Below, in pieces: positions 54,581 through 62,559 of a stretch of 64,000 nucleotides of DNA. Each line of letters opens with the position of its first letter. Position 1 is the stretch's first letter. The stretch covers positions 1 through 64,000 of the forward strand of contig ONGM01000174.1 in NCBI GenBank assembly GCA_900317365.1, given 5' to 3'. A program made the position numbers and the translations under genes. The stretch is from an uncultured Planctomycetota bacterium (GTDB lineage: Bacteria; Planctomycetota; Planctomycetia; Pirellulales; Thermoguttaceae). A model generated the notes under the pieces. That model searched no databases. It had not been told where the DNA came from and saw only the letters and a list, made by a program, of their open reading frames with translations.

Positions 54581-55039
54581 GTGAGTCAAGATCTCATCCG
54601 TTTGGTAGAAGCTCGCGCTAAAAAAGAGGACGTTTCCCAATTTGAAATCGGTGATCGCGTCAACGTTCACTGCAAGATTCTCGAAGGCGAAAAAGAGCGA
54701 ATTCAAGTTTTCAACGGCGACGTAATCGCGCGCAGCGGTTCCGGCGTCCGCGAAACGTTCACGGTTCGTCGCATCGTCGCGGGGCAAGGCGTTGAACGTA
54801 AGTTCCCGCTTCACAGTCCTCGTATCGCCAAGATCGAAGTTCTCCGATCCTCCGTCGTTCGTCGTGCGAAGCTGTACTATCTGCGTGATCGCGTCGGTAA
54901 GGCCGTTCGTCTCGCTGAGAAGAACGTCAAGTTGCACGAGACTGAAGCGCAAGACAAGCCGAAGAAGACGATGAAGCGCGGCAAGAAGGCCGCCGCCGAT
55001 CGTCGCGCGAAGAAGGCCGCTGAAAACGCCGCCGAATAA
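54581..55039 (+). CDS. rplS: ribosomal protein L19 (bL19)
   Basis: This 152-residue protein starts at GTG 54581 after AAAGGAAT. It is identified by [58 protein letters not shown] and [21 protein letters not shown] Lys/Ala-rich C-terminal tail adds about 35 residues to the usual 115. It sits at the 30S-50S interface. The 170-bp gap after trmD is long for this operon. A terminator follows. Confidence 0.96.
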   Translation: MSQDLIRLVEARAKKEDVSQFEIGDRVNVHCKILEGEKERIQVFNGDVIARSGSGVRETFTVRRIVAGQGVERKFPLHSPRIAKIEVLRSSVVRRAKLYYLRDRVGKAVRLAEKNVKLHETEAQDKPKKTMKRGKKAAADRRAKKAAENAAE

Positions 55040-55067
55040 TCGCTTAATTTACTCAATAACATGAAAG

Positions 55068-55103
55068 CGTCGAACGTTCGCTATTGGACGTTCGACGTTT
55101 TTT
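55068..55103 (+). terminator. terminator after rplS
   Basis: CGTCGAACG and CGTTCGACG flank 12 nt and are followed by six T residues. Confidence 0.85.
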
Positions 55104-55446
55104 ATTTGTTTGCTCTCTCGACTAGTTCTCTCGTTTCGATTCCGGACGTTCTAGCCTTACTTCGTCGATCGTTTTCTCCGTATCGCGCGCGCGTCGACCG
55201 CCGGATTCCTGTTCGCAGACCGCAAATAAATGAAACGACGTCGCCTGCCTGAACTTGGAAAGCGGAGCGTCGCGCCTCCATGAAGAGAAAATCTTGCGAA
55301 TTGCCGACGCGACGAGTCGACGTTGCGATCGGAAAGGGCGAAATCAATCGGAACGGAGTCAAGGGAAAGACGGGAGGGGAAAACGGACGTAGGGAAGAGT
55401 CGAGGAGAGAAAAGAAAAGGGGAAAAGAAGAGGGAGAAATGAGCGC
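55104..55446. other. gene-poor stretch with a purine-rich tract
   Basis: About 340 bp without a credible gene. Bases about 55360-55440 are almost all purine (GGGAAAAGAAGAGGG-like). Frames read through the adjacent tRNA genes here are not real proteins. Confidence 0.5.
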
Positions 55447-55475
55447 AAAAAAAAACCGCCGTATTAACGGCGGTT
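55447..55475 (-). terminator. terminator of the tRNA-Asp transcript
   Basis: On the minus strand AACCGCCG-TTAATA-CGGCGGTT forms an 8-bp stem followed by at least seven U residues, directly after the second tRNA. Confidence 0.9.
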
Positions 55476-55483
55476 CATCTAAG

Positions 55484-55557
<74 letters not shown>

Positions 55558-55590
55558 TCGATTAGAACTTGTAACCAGTGTGATGAAAAG

Positions 55591-55664
<74 letters not shown>

Positions 55665-55712
55665 ACATCGATCACACGAAGGCGACTTGCGTTACCTTCA
55701 AGTTACGTAGGT

Positions 55713-55740
55713 ATTTTACCCCGACTTTTGAAATCTTCAA
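55713..55740 (-). promoter_or_regulatory. promoter of the tRNA-Asp pair
   Basis: On the minus strand TTGAAG, a 16-bp spacer and TAAAAT end 49 bp before the first tRNA base. Confidence 0.65.
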
Positions 55741-55867
55741 GGGGAAATTTGTATTATTTCCAAAAAAGTTTCGATCGCGAATAAAAGCCTCTCGACGGCG
55801 CGGGAAATAAACTGTATTCTATCGTCGGTCGCAGGAATGTAAAGCGTTGCGAATCGTAGGTTAGAAG

Positions 55868-56716
55868 ATGGCTTCTGAAGAAGAAAGAACAGAACAGGCG
55901 ACGCCGAAGAAGCGTCAAGAGGCGCGTTCGCGCGGAGAAATTACGCGGAGTCCCGACGTTGTTTCCGCGTTTGGCGCGTTAGGCGTTGTCGCGTTCGCAG
56001 GACTTGCGCTTCATTCGGTCGGCGTATTTGCCGTCGACGCGTTTCGCGGGGGCTTTTCCGGCTCCTTCGCGATTCGGAGCGAGGACTACGAATTCGCCGC
56101 CGTATTGGAGCGCGCGTTTCAGGGGACGCTGTGGAAACTGACGCCCTTTTTGATTGTTGTCGCGCTCGCGCTTATCGCCGCCGAATTGACGCAAACGCGT
56201 TTTCTTTTTCTTCCGAATAAACTTCGCCCCGATTTTAATCGACTCAATCCCTTGCGCGGTCTTTCGAGAATGTTGACGTGGGGATCGCTGACGCAGTCCC
56301 TCTGGACTCTCGCAAAGTGCGCGATCCTTCTTGTAATCGCCTTGACCGCGATTCGCGTTGAAAGCGATTCCGCAATAGCGCTCGCGCAAGGCGAGGCAGG
56401 CGAGGTCGTCGCGTTTATCGAGCGACTTCTATTGCGCGTTTCCTATCGGATATGCTTCGCCCTCGTCGTCTTCGCCGCGCTCGATTACGCCGCGCGACGC
56501 TGGAAGTACGAACGCGATCTGAGAATGACGCAGCAGGAACTCCGCGACGAAATGAAAGAGGAAGGCGGCGCCGCCAAACGCGGAGGGAGACGACGCGGAT
56601 CCCTCGATACGACGACCGCCGTTGAAACGACGGCGCCAACTCGTCCCGCCTCGTCGCAACGCCAGGCGCGCGACCCGAGAGAAAAGAAAGACGCTGCGAA
56701 TCGACGAACGCGTTAA
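55868..56716 (+). CDS. flhB: FlhB/type III export-family membrane protein without autocleavage domain
   Basis: This 282-residue protein has the characteristic FlhB start (SEEERTEQATPKKRQEARSRGEI), four hydrophobic segments (about 33-55, 92-106, 148-162, 190-207) and FNRLNPLRGLSRML. It also has the beginning of the cytoplasmic linker, RWKYERDLRMTQQELRDEMKEE. The family then continues with about 120 residues holding the NPTH self-cleavage site that switches export substrates. Here the sequence instead ends in about 50 low-complexity residues (GGRRRGSLD...). NPTH is not seen in other frames. It is isolated from flagellar genes, so it may be decayed, non-flagellar or paired with a separate C-domain protein. 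Confidence 0.85.
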   Translation: MASEEERTEQATPKKRQEARSRGEITRSPDVVSAFGALGVVAFAGLALHSVGVFAVDAFRGGFSGSFAIRSEDYEFAAVLERAFQGTLWKLTPFLIVVALALIAAELTQTRFLFLPNKLRPDFNRLNPLRGLSRMLTWGSLTQSLWTLAKCAILLVIALTAIRVESDSAIALAQGEAGEVVAFIERLLLRVSYRICFALVVFAALDYAARRWKYERDLRMTQQELRDEMKEEGGAAKRGGRRRGSLDTTTAVETTAPTRPASSQRQARDPREKKDAANRRTR

Positions 56717-56771
56717 TCGAGACGATCCGTTAATCGAGAGACTTCCGTCGTTAGATCGAACGGGGCGCAAA

Positions 56772-56810
56772 AAAGGCTCCTGAAAATCTTCGCGATCTTC
56801 AGGAGCCTTT
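56772..56810. terminator. strong bidirectional terminator between flhB and the Gfo/Idh gene
   Basis: The 17-bp arms with one mismatch (56772-56788 and 56794-56810) enclose a TTCGC loop, flanked by A- and T-rich runs. Confidence 0.9.
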
Positions 56811-56865
56811 CCTTTTTAAGGGGAACGAAATTTAAGGGGATCGAAAACGTTCGATCTCGCTAGAA

Positions 56866-58182
56866 TCAGACGTCCCAGCCTTCGCGATGTTCCGTCTTAA
56901 TGAACGCGTTCGCGGCGTCGTTGTTGACGACTTTCATATTGTCGGCGTCCCATTCGAGCTTGACTTTGCCGGCGCGCAGAGACACGGCGCCAAGTTGGAC
57001 CGCTTCGGCGAGTCGACCGGCGTACTCGAAGTTGCAGAGCGGCGTCGATTTGCCGCCGTCGACAATCGCGTTGATCCATTCGCGGTGATGTCCCGGAGAC
57101 GCGGGAATCGTTTCCGCCGGACGTTCGTATTTCTCGTATTTGTCTTTCGGGAAGAGACGAATCGTGCCGTAGTCGGCTTCCAGGCATCCTTCGGACCCGA
57201 CAAAGATGACGCCCATCGCGATATTGTCAAGGTTGCGCTCCTTGATGACCGGCGGACGTTTGGCGCCGTCGTACCATGTGAGAGGCAGGGTCTTGCCGTT
57301 GTAGTCGAATTCGTATTTGCATTCGACGTCGAGAGGACAGCAGATACTGCTGATTTCGGAGTCGCAGGTAGCGTGGATCGTTTTGGGGAGCTTGAGATCG
57401 AGGGCCCAGAAGGGCAGGTCCATAAGGTGGCACGCCATATCGCCGAAGGTTCCGGTGCCGAAGGGCCAGTATCCGCGCCATGTAGCAGGCAGGTAGCAGG
57501 GATTGTAGTCAAGCCATTGCGCGGGACCGAGCCATTCGTTCCAGTGGATATTCTTGGGGACGTCGAATTTTTCGGTTTTGGAGGGTTCGGGATATCCTCC
57601 CCAACCTTTCGCGCACCAGACGTGAACTTCTTGAATATCGCCGATATCGCCGGCTTGCACGATTTCGACGACGCGTCGATAGTTAGCGGTCGCGTGGATA
57701 ATCGTCCCCATCTGGGTGGAGAGTTTCTTTTCCTTAGCGATTTTTTGCATATCGCGAATTTCGGCGACGTCGTGAGCGAGCGGTTTTTCGCAGAAGCATG
57801 GGATTCCGCGTTTCATAGCGGCCATAGCGGCGACGGCGTGGGTGTGGTCGGGCGTGCTGACGAGAACGGCGTCGAGAGATTTCATTTCGGCGAACATTTC
57901 TCGATAATCAAAGAAACGCTTCGCGTTGGGGAATTTTGCGCCTTGGGAGGCCAGGTTATTGTCGTCGACGTCGCAGAGACCGGCGATTTCGACGAGTTCC
58001 CCGCTGTCGCCGAGGAGTTCCTGGATATTGCCGGCGCCGCGTCCTGCGATCCCGATGATAGCGACTTGCAGTTTCGAATTTGCGCCTTGCGCGCGAAGGA
58101 GTCCCGGCGCGCTAAAGGACGAGGAAAGCGCCGCGATCGACGCTGCGGACGTTTTCAAAAATTGACGACGATTGAATGTCAT
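56866..58182 (-). CDS. Tat-exported Gfo/Idh/MocA family oxidoreductase (second copy)
   Basis: The 438-residue protein starts at ATG 58182 after AGGAG. The Tat signal FNRRQFLKTSAASIAAL (Arg5-Arg6) is followed by the Rossmann fold (LQVAIIGIAGRGAGNIQEL), the family Lys motif CEKPLAHDV and a C-terminal substrate domain (NIHWNEWLGPAQWLDYNPCY, FGDMACHLMDLPFWAL). It is only distantly similar to the copy at 25475 and belongs to a different subgroup. It acts in the periplasm, probably on a sugar or inositol derivative; the substrate is unknown. Confidence 0.93.
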   Translation of the reverse strand: MTFNRRQFLKTSAASIAALSSSFSAPGLLRAQGANSKLQVAIIGIAGRGAGNIQELLGDSGELVEIAGLCDVDDNNLASQGAKFPNAKRFFDYREMFAEMKSLDAVLVSTPDHTHAVAAMAAMKRGIPCFCEKPLAHDVAEIRDMQKIAKEKKLSTQMGTIIHATANYRRVVEIVQAGDIGDIQEVHVWCAKGWGGYPEPSKTEKFDVPKNIHWNEWLGPAQWLDYNPCYLPATWRGYWPFGTGTFGDMACHLMDLPFWALDLKLPKTIHATCDSEISSICCPLDVECKYEFDYNGKTLPLTWYDGAKRPPVIKERNLDNIAMGVIFVGSEGCLEADYGTIRLFPKDKYEKYERPAETIPASPGHHREWINAIVDGGKSTPLCNFEYAGRLAEAVQLGAVSLRAGKVKLEWDADNMKVVNNDAANAFIKTEHREGWDV

Positions 58183-58347
58183 TGAAGTAACTCCTAACGT
58201 ATGATGACGTGTGAGCGCCTCGATTGGAGACCGCTCGATAATTTCTGACGACGAAATGAACGTCGAATCGTCCGAACAGGATTCAATATACACGTTTGGG
58301 GGACGAATCTCAAGAGTCGGACGTAGCGCAGCGAATTTGTCCGTAGC

Positions 58348-59886
58348 CTACAATCGTTCGACATTCTCCGTTTTTTCGGGTTTCTTGAGCGCCGCGTTTA
58401 GAATATCGCGCGTTTCGATTTTGATTGGTTCGACGGTAAATTCGGGAACGTTATATGACTTGAAGCGCTCTCGGTTATGGTTTGGGTTCTTTTGCGGCAA
58501 AAGGAAGGGTTTCGACGCGACGCCGTTTTCGTCAACGTGCGCGAAATATAGCCTTGTGTAAAGACCGTCTTCTCGTCGAGAACTGAGGACGATCCATCTG
58601 CCGTTTGACGACCACGTATGGTAACTGTCGGAATTGTCGGAATCGAGTTCGTCCCACCTTCGTTCTTCTCCGGTTTGCAAATCTTTGATCCACAAGTCGG
58701 CCTCGGGTCGCCAGATGGGGAACGTTCCGCTTGCGGCGAGCGTGTAAACGAGGAATCTTCCGTCGGGCGAGACGCGCGGAAAGAGCGCGGAACGTTTGTT
58801 CGAGCTGGCGTCGACGACGAGTTCGGGATCGCCGAAAGATCGCGTCGATTCGTCGAACGTTCTCTTCATGACGTCGTATCGAAGATCGCCGGAGCGCTTT
58901 GCCATAGCCTCAATAAGCGCGTCGCGTTGAGTCGGCGCGTCCTCCAATTTGAAGTGAGCGCAACAGTAATAGAGGACGTTTCCGTCGGGGGACCAACTCG
59001 GAAAGGTTTCAAAATCTTCCGCAGAGTCGGTGATTTGGACGAGTTTATTCTTTTTAGCGTCGAAAAGGACAAGATCGGAGAACGCGTCGTACACCTCGAG
59101 TTTTTGCGTTGAGAGGGAATGAAAGGTTTGCCGGGTCATATTTGAGGAGAAAGCGACGAGGTCGCCGGTTGGTCGCCATGCGGGATACGAGCATGAAATT
59201 CCGGCGCTTTCGAGGAATCCGCCGACTTTTTTTACGGACTTTCCGTCGACGATTATTGTGCCGCCGTTCGTAGGATCCTCCGTGCGACGGTAATGAAAGA
59301 GGAACCGATCCGTCTTGCGATCTTGAAAGGAGTGGCAATTGACGCACGGGGACGAATTGGTAAAGCGGTTGTCGAGAAAGACGCGTTCTTCGTAAGACTC
59401 TAACGAGCGTTGCGCCAACGCGATGCGGTGAGCGTAGTCGTATCCCGGTTCGATGAGTCGATACGCGACGAATCCGTCGATCGGATCGGGTGAGACGGAA
59501 CACGTAATCGGCGCGAAACGAAACCATTTGCCGTCGCGTTTAACGTAGGAGGTTATCTGGAAAAAGGCGTCTTTATTTTTTTCCAAGAGGAAACGCCAAG
59601 ACTTTTCCGGCACGTCGACGACTTGTCCCTTGATCGTGAACACGCCGTCGTTTTCACCGCGAAATTCCGTAACGTAGTCGTCGCCGTCTTCTTCGATACG
59701 GAAATTTGCCGGCGCTATGTTGGGCGGAAAGACAACGTCTGAATAATCAGGGTAGACGGCGGGCGCGACTTCAAGTGTTTCAAAGGTTTGCGGCGCCGCC
59801 TTTGAGGAGCATCCGAACGCCAAAATCGCCGAGATAAGCGTTAATAACGACGTCAAGACGGTTCCGAAATCGTAGCGCGTATTCAT
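58348..59886 (-). CDS. lipoprotein with PD40 beta-propeller and one c-type haem motif
   Basis: The 512-residue protein has a lipobox (LAFGC, lipid Cys26), an N-terminal beta domain and a single haem c motif CVNCH (181-185). TolB-type propeller blades follow: YPAWRPTGDLVAFSSN, FPSWSPDGNVLYYCCA, FPRVSPDGRFLVYTLA and HTWSSNGRWIVLSSRR. It is exported and membrane-anchored. It follows the DUF6057-like membrane protein on the same strand (85 bp). The arrangement of propeller-haem lipoprotein next to a DUF6057 protein also appears, as far as I recall, in Bacteroidota, which suggests a functional pair. The activity is unknown. Confidence 0.8.
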   Translation of the reverse strand: MNTRYDFGTVLTSLLTLISAILAFGCSSKAAPQTFETLEVAPAVYPDYSDVVFPPNIAPANFRIEEDGDDYVTEFRGENDGVFTIKGQVVDVPEKSWRFLLEKNKDAFFQITSYVKRDGKWFRFAPITCSVSPDPIDGFVAYRLIEPGYDYAHRIALAQRSLESYEERVFLDNRFTNSSPCVNCHSFQDRKTDRFLFHYRRTEDPTNGGTIIVDGKSVKKVGGFLESAGISCSYPAWRPTGDLVAFSSNMTRQTFHSLSTQKLEVYDAFSDLVLFDAKKNKLVQITDSAEDFETFPSWSPDGNVLYYCCAHFKLEDAPTQRDALIEAMAKRSGDLRYDVMKRTFDESTRSFGDPELVVDASSNKRSALFPRVSPDGRFLVYTLAASGTFPIWRPEADLWIKDLQTGEERRWDELDSDNSDSYHTWSSNGRWIVLSSRREDGLYTRLYFAHVDENGVASKPFLLPQKNPNHNRERFKSYNVPEFTVEPIKIETRDILNAALKKPEKTENVERL

Positions 59887-59971
59887 GGAACAATTCCTTT
59901 GGGGCCTTTTACGTACGCCAAAAGGCGCGGTTGAGATTAGCCGATAAATAAACGTTCGTTAGTCGATCGCG

Positions 59972-62266
59972 TTAGTAGTGATGGAAAACGGATTCGTCGA
60001 CGCCAAACGCCCAATAAGTTCCTCGACAAAGATCGCGAATCGACGTCTGAACGTAAGGATCCGAGACAGTCGTTTGTTGAAGTTGTAAATTCATAAAATC
60101 CATAAAGGGCGTGAATCGTTTGACGAGGTCGTCGGAGAATTTATAGTCGCAGTTATTCCAATTTTCCCCGAAACGATTGAACCGCCAGGTCGCGTATCCT
60201 TCTTCGATCGCCCTAGGCGCGCCGCCGTTCGGATACAATTTCAGGTATTCGTCGGCGTAGTTTAAAAACTCGTCGACCTTCTTTTGAAGCAAGAGAGAAA
60301 CGAGAATGAGTTCTTTGCGTTCTTTCGAGCCCGCCTCAAACTCTTCCGATTTCACGATTCCGGCTAAGAAGACGAGATTGGGGAACGCTTTCAACGTCGC
60401 CGCGTTTTCAAAGGGTTTCATGTCGCGAATCTTCTCGACGGTCGCCTTGAGTTTAAGGACTTTTTCCGGGGCGACGTCGTATTTTTCGGCGGCGGATTCG
60501 ATCGATTCGGCGAGCTTTCTCGACTTGCGCTCGCTTTCAATTCGTTCGGCGATCGCCTCGTCGTGGTGAAAATCTCGGACCTTGTCGTAGAATCCGGGAG
60601 AATCCAGATACGCGAGACGTTCTCGCGCCCACTCTTTGTGGAAGAACGTGTCCGACAAGATGTTCAGATAGCGTCGCGCCAGCTTGTCTTCGCCGTTGAT
60701 TAGAGCGGCGAACGCCAGAACTTTGACGTCGTGGACGGAGCGGTCTTCCGCCGCGCATAGGTCGTTCATTGCGATTCGCGAGCCGATACCCGTTTGCCCC
60801 CAATAGCAATAGAGTTCGTCAACGATAGCGCGAACGGAGATATTCTCCGTGAGTCGCCTTTGATTGAAGAGGAAAATTTTCAACTGATAATAGCGCTCTT
60901 TATTGAGGGATCGCGTATAGTCTATGTCGGTAACGTCGAGGACGCCCATTCCGGCGACGGGTCGTGAAAAGGCGTCTTCAGCAAGTCTTCCGGTATAGTA
61001 GAGCGCGACGTTGCGAACCTGGGTCATTGCGTCGATAGGAAAAGGATTGGCGTCGTCGATTTCGAGGACTTTTTCCCATTCGGCGTTCGTTGCCGCGCGC
61101 GTCATTTTGAGGAGCTGAAGAAACCCGGTCGTGTGATACGCGGCGAGGAAAGTCGCGCCGCAGACGATCGCGGTCGTCGCCCAAACGAGTCGCGTTTCGC
61201 GTTTTGCGGCGTCGACTCGCGCTTGATTTTGAAGATTCTCAATTTCTCGCTTAATATCTTCCGGTTTAGGCTTGAATTTTCCGAGCGTTTGCTTGGAGTT
61301 GGCCTTGGTGAGTTTTTCAATAGCGCGTCGTTCAAGTTTTTCGCGGAGTCGTCGTTCTTTCGTTTGTTTTCGCGTTAATTTCGCCGACGAAACAGGCGCG
61401 AGCGCTCGAAGGGCAAAAATTCGCGACGCGGCGAAGAAAAGTGCGGTCAACAACGGGGCGAGCAACGCGCAACCATACGAGAAAAGCGCGTTCCAAGTCG
61501 TCATGTCGTATCGAACGTCTTCGATAATACCCGCCGTAAATATATTAACGGCGAGCGATCGCGCGTAATAGACGCGTTGGTAATAAATTATCGGAACGAG
61601 TATTCCCCAGAGGACTAGGAAGCCGGCTTGCGCCAACGCTTTTTTTCGGGACGCGTTTGCCGCCGTGCCTTCGAAGATCGCGCACAGCAAGGCGAAGAAA
61701 GGCGCCCAAAATCCGGCGAGCGGATAGACGGCGACGACAAAAATCATGGCGAAAGCGTACCGAACGCGCTTCGACGCAATCGAACGATAGCGATCAAATG
61801 CGAGCAACGTTGCGAAAAGGGAAATTGGATGGGCAAAATTGATCGCAATGTTGTAAGGCGTGTAAAGGAAAAAACCGATCCACGTAATCGAAACGGCGAC
61901 GCAACACGACGGGAGAAACGATAGCGCGCGAGCTAGGCGTTTAAACCCGAAAAGTTTTGCGCACAACAGATGGATTCCCAGAAGGAGCGTCGCGTAGATT
62001 ACGGCTCCTAGCAGCGGATAATAGGAAAACTGTAAGAGGAAGGATGAGAGCCAGCATAGCGCGCCGTCAGGCTCTTGCGCCCATCGCGTAAAGAACTCGA
62101 GGCGAGGAACAAAAAACGAGTTCTCTTGACAGGCGAATAAAAAATCGCCGTATCGAACGCCCCAGTAGTAGAGGAGGAACAGAAGAAAGGCAAGAGACGT
62201 CAGCGCGTCTCGAAAGGGTCGACCGTCTGAAGGAGCGGTCGAGGGCTTTGCGTCTGTTTCGGACAT
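59972..62266 (-). CDS. large polytopic membrane protein, DUF6057-like
   Basis: The 764-residue protein has about ten N-terminal transmembrane helices (for example TSLAFLLFLLYYWGV, LLGAVIYATLLLGIHLLCA, FAMIFVVAVYPLAGFWAPFF). A Lys/Arg-rich coiled segment (about 300-355, KLTRKQTKERRLREKLERR) precedes one more helix. The C-terminal 380 residues are soluble and helical, TPR-like: YLNILSDTFFHKEWARERLA and ELILVSLLLQKKVDEFLNY. The N-terminal pattern YWGVRYGDFLFACQENSFFV followed by a WLSSFLLQFSYYPLLGA helix resembles DUF6057. It is the first gene of a two-gene unit with the propeller-haem lipoprotein. Function is unknown. Confidence 0.75.
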   Translation of the reverse strand: MSETDAKPSTAPSDGRPFRDALTSLAFLLFLLYYWGVRYGDFLFACQENSFFVPRLEFFTRWAQEPDGALCWLSSFLLQFSYYPLLGAVIYATLLLGIHLLCAKLFGFKRLARALSFLPSCCVAVSITWIGFFLYTPYNIAINFAHPISLFATLLAFDRYRSIASKRVRYAFAMIFVVAVYPLAGFWAPFFALLCAIFEGTAANASRKKALAQAGFLVLWGILVPIIYYQRVYYARSLAVNIFTAGIIEDVRYDMTTWNALFSYGCALLAPLLTALFFAASRIFALRALAPVSSAKLTRKQTKERRLREKLERRAIEKLTKANSKQTLGKFKPKPEDIKREIENLQNQARVDAAKRETRLVWATTAIVCGATFLAAYHTTGFLQLLKMTRAATNAEWEKVLEIDDANPFPIDAMTQVRNVALYYTGRLAEDAFSRPVAGMGVLDVTDIDYTRSLNKERYYQLKIFLFNQRRLTENISVRAIVDELYCYWGQTGIGSRIAMNDLCAAEDRSVHDVKVLAFAALINGEDKLARRYLNILSDTFFHKEWARERLAYLDSPGFYDKVRDFHHDEAIAERIESERKSRKLAESIESAAEKYDVAPEKVLKLKATVEKIRDMKPFENAATLKAFPNLVFLAGIVKSEEFEAGSKERKELILVSLLLQKKVDEFLNYADEYLKLYPNGGAPRAIEEGYATWRFNRFGENWNNCDYKFSDDLVKRFTPFMDFMNLQLQQTTVSDPYVQTSIRDLCRGTYWAFGVDESVFHHY

Positions 62267-62354
62267 TTCGATCTCTGAACGTTGGTTGGATATTGACGAT
62301 TGAGCGGACGCGGCGCGCTTTGACGATTTTTAGGCTTGCCGCGTCTTTTTAAAC

Positions 62355-62383
62355 TTGTAAAAAAACGGCGAAATCCTTACAAT
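62355..62383 (+). promoter_or_regulatory. promoter of glgX
   Basis: TTGTAA, a 17-bp spacer and TACAAT lie about 175 bp before the glgX start. Nothing else stands out in the 293-bp divergent gap. Confidence 0.7.
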
Positions 62384-62559
62384 TTGCCAATTCTGCGTAG
62401 AATGAACGTTACGCGAACAGGCGTTTGCGAGTCGACGCTTGGCGTTGCTCGTTGAGCTCAATTGTAGTCGCGGGCAACAAAAAAAGCAAGCGATCGGCAA
62501 TCGCGTCGAAGAGCGAGATCATTCGCTTCGAACGCGGTTTAGGTTAAAAGGAACGATAG

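Noticed and set aside
56887-58185. 432-residue plus-strand frame opposite the Gfo/Idh gene
   Set aside because: It is an exact shadow of a well-identified minus-strand gene in a GC-rich codon pattern.
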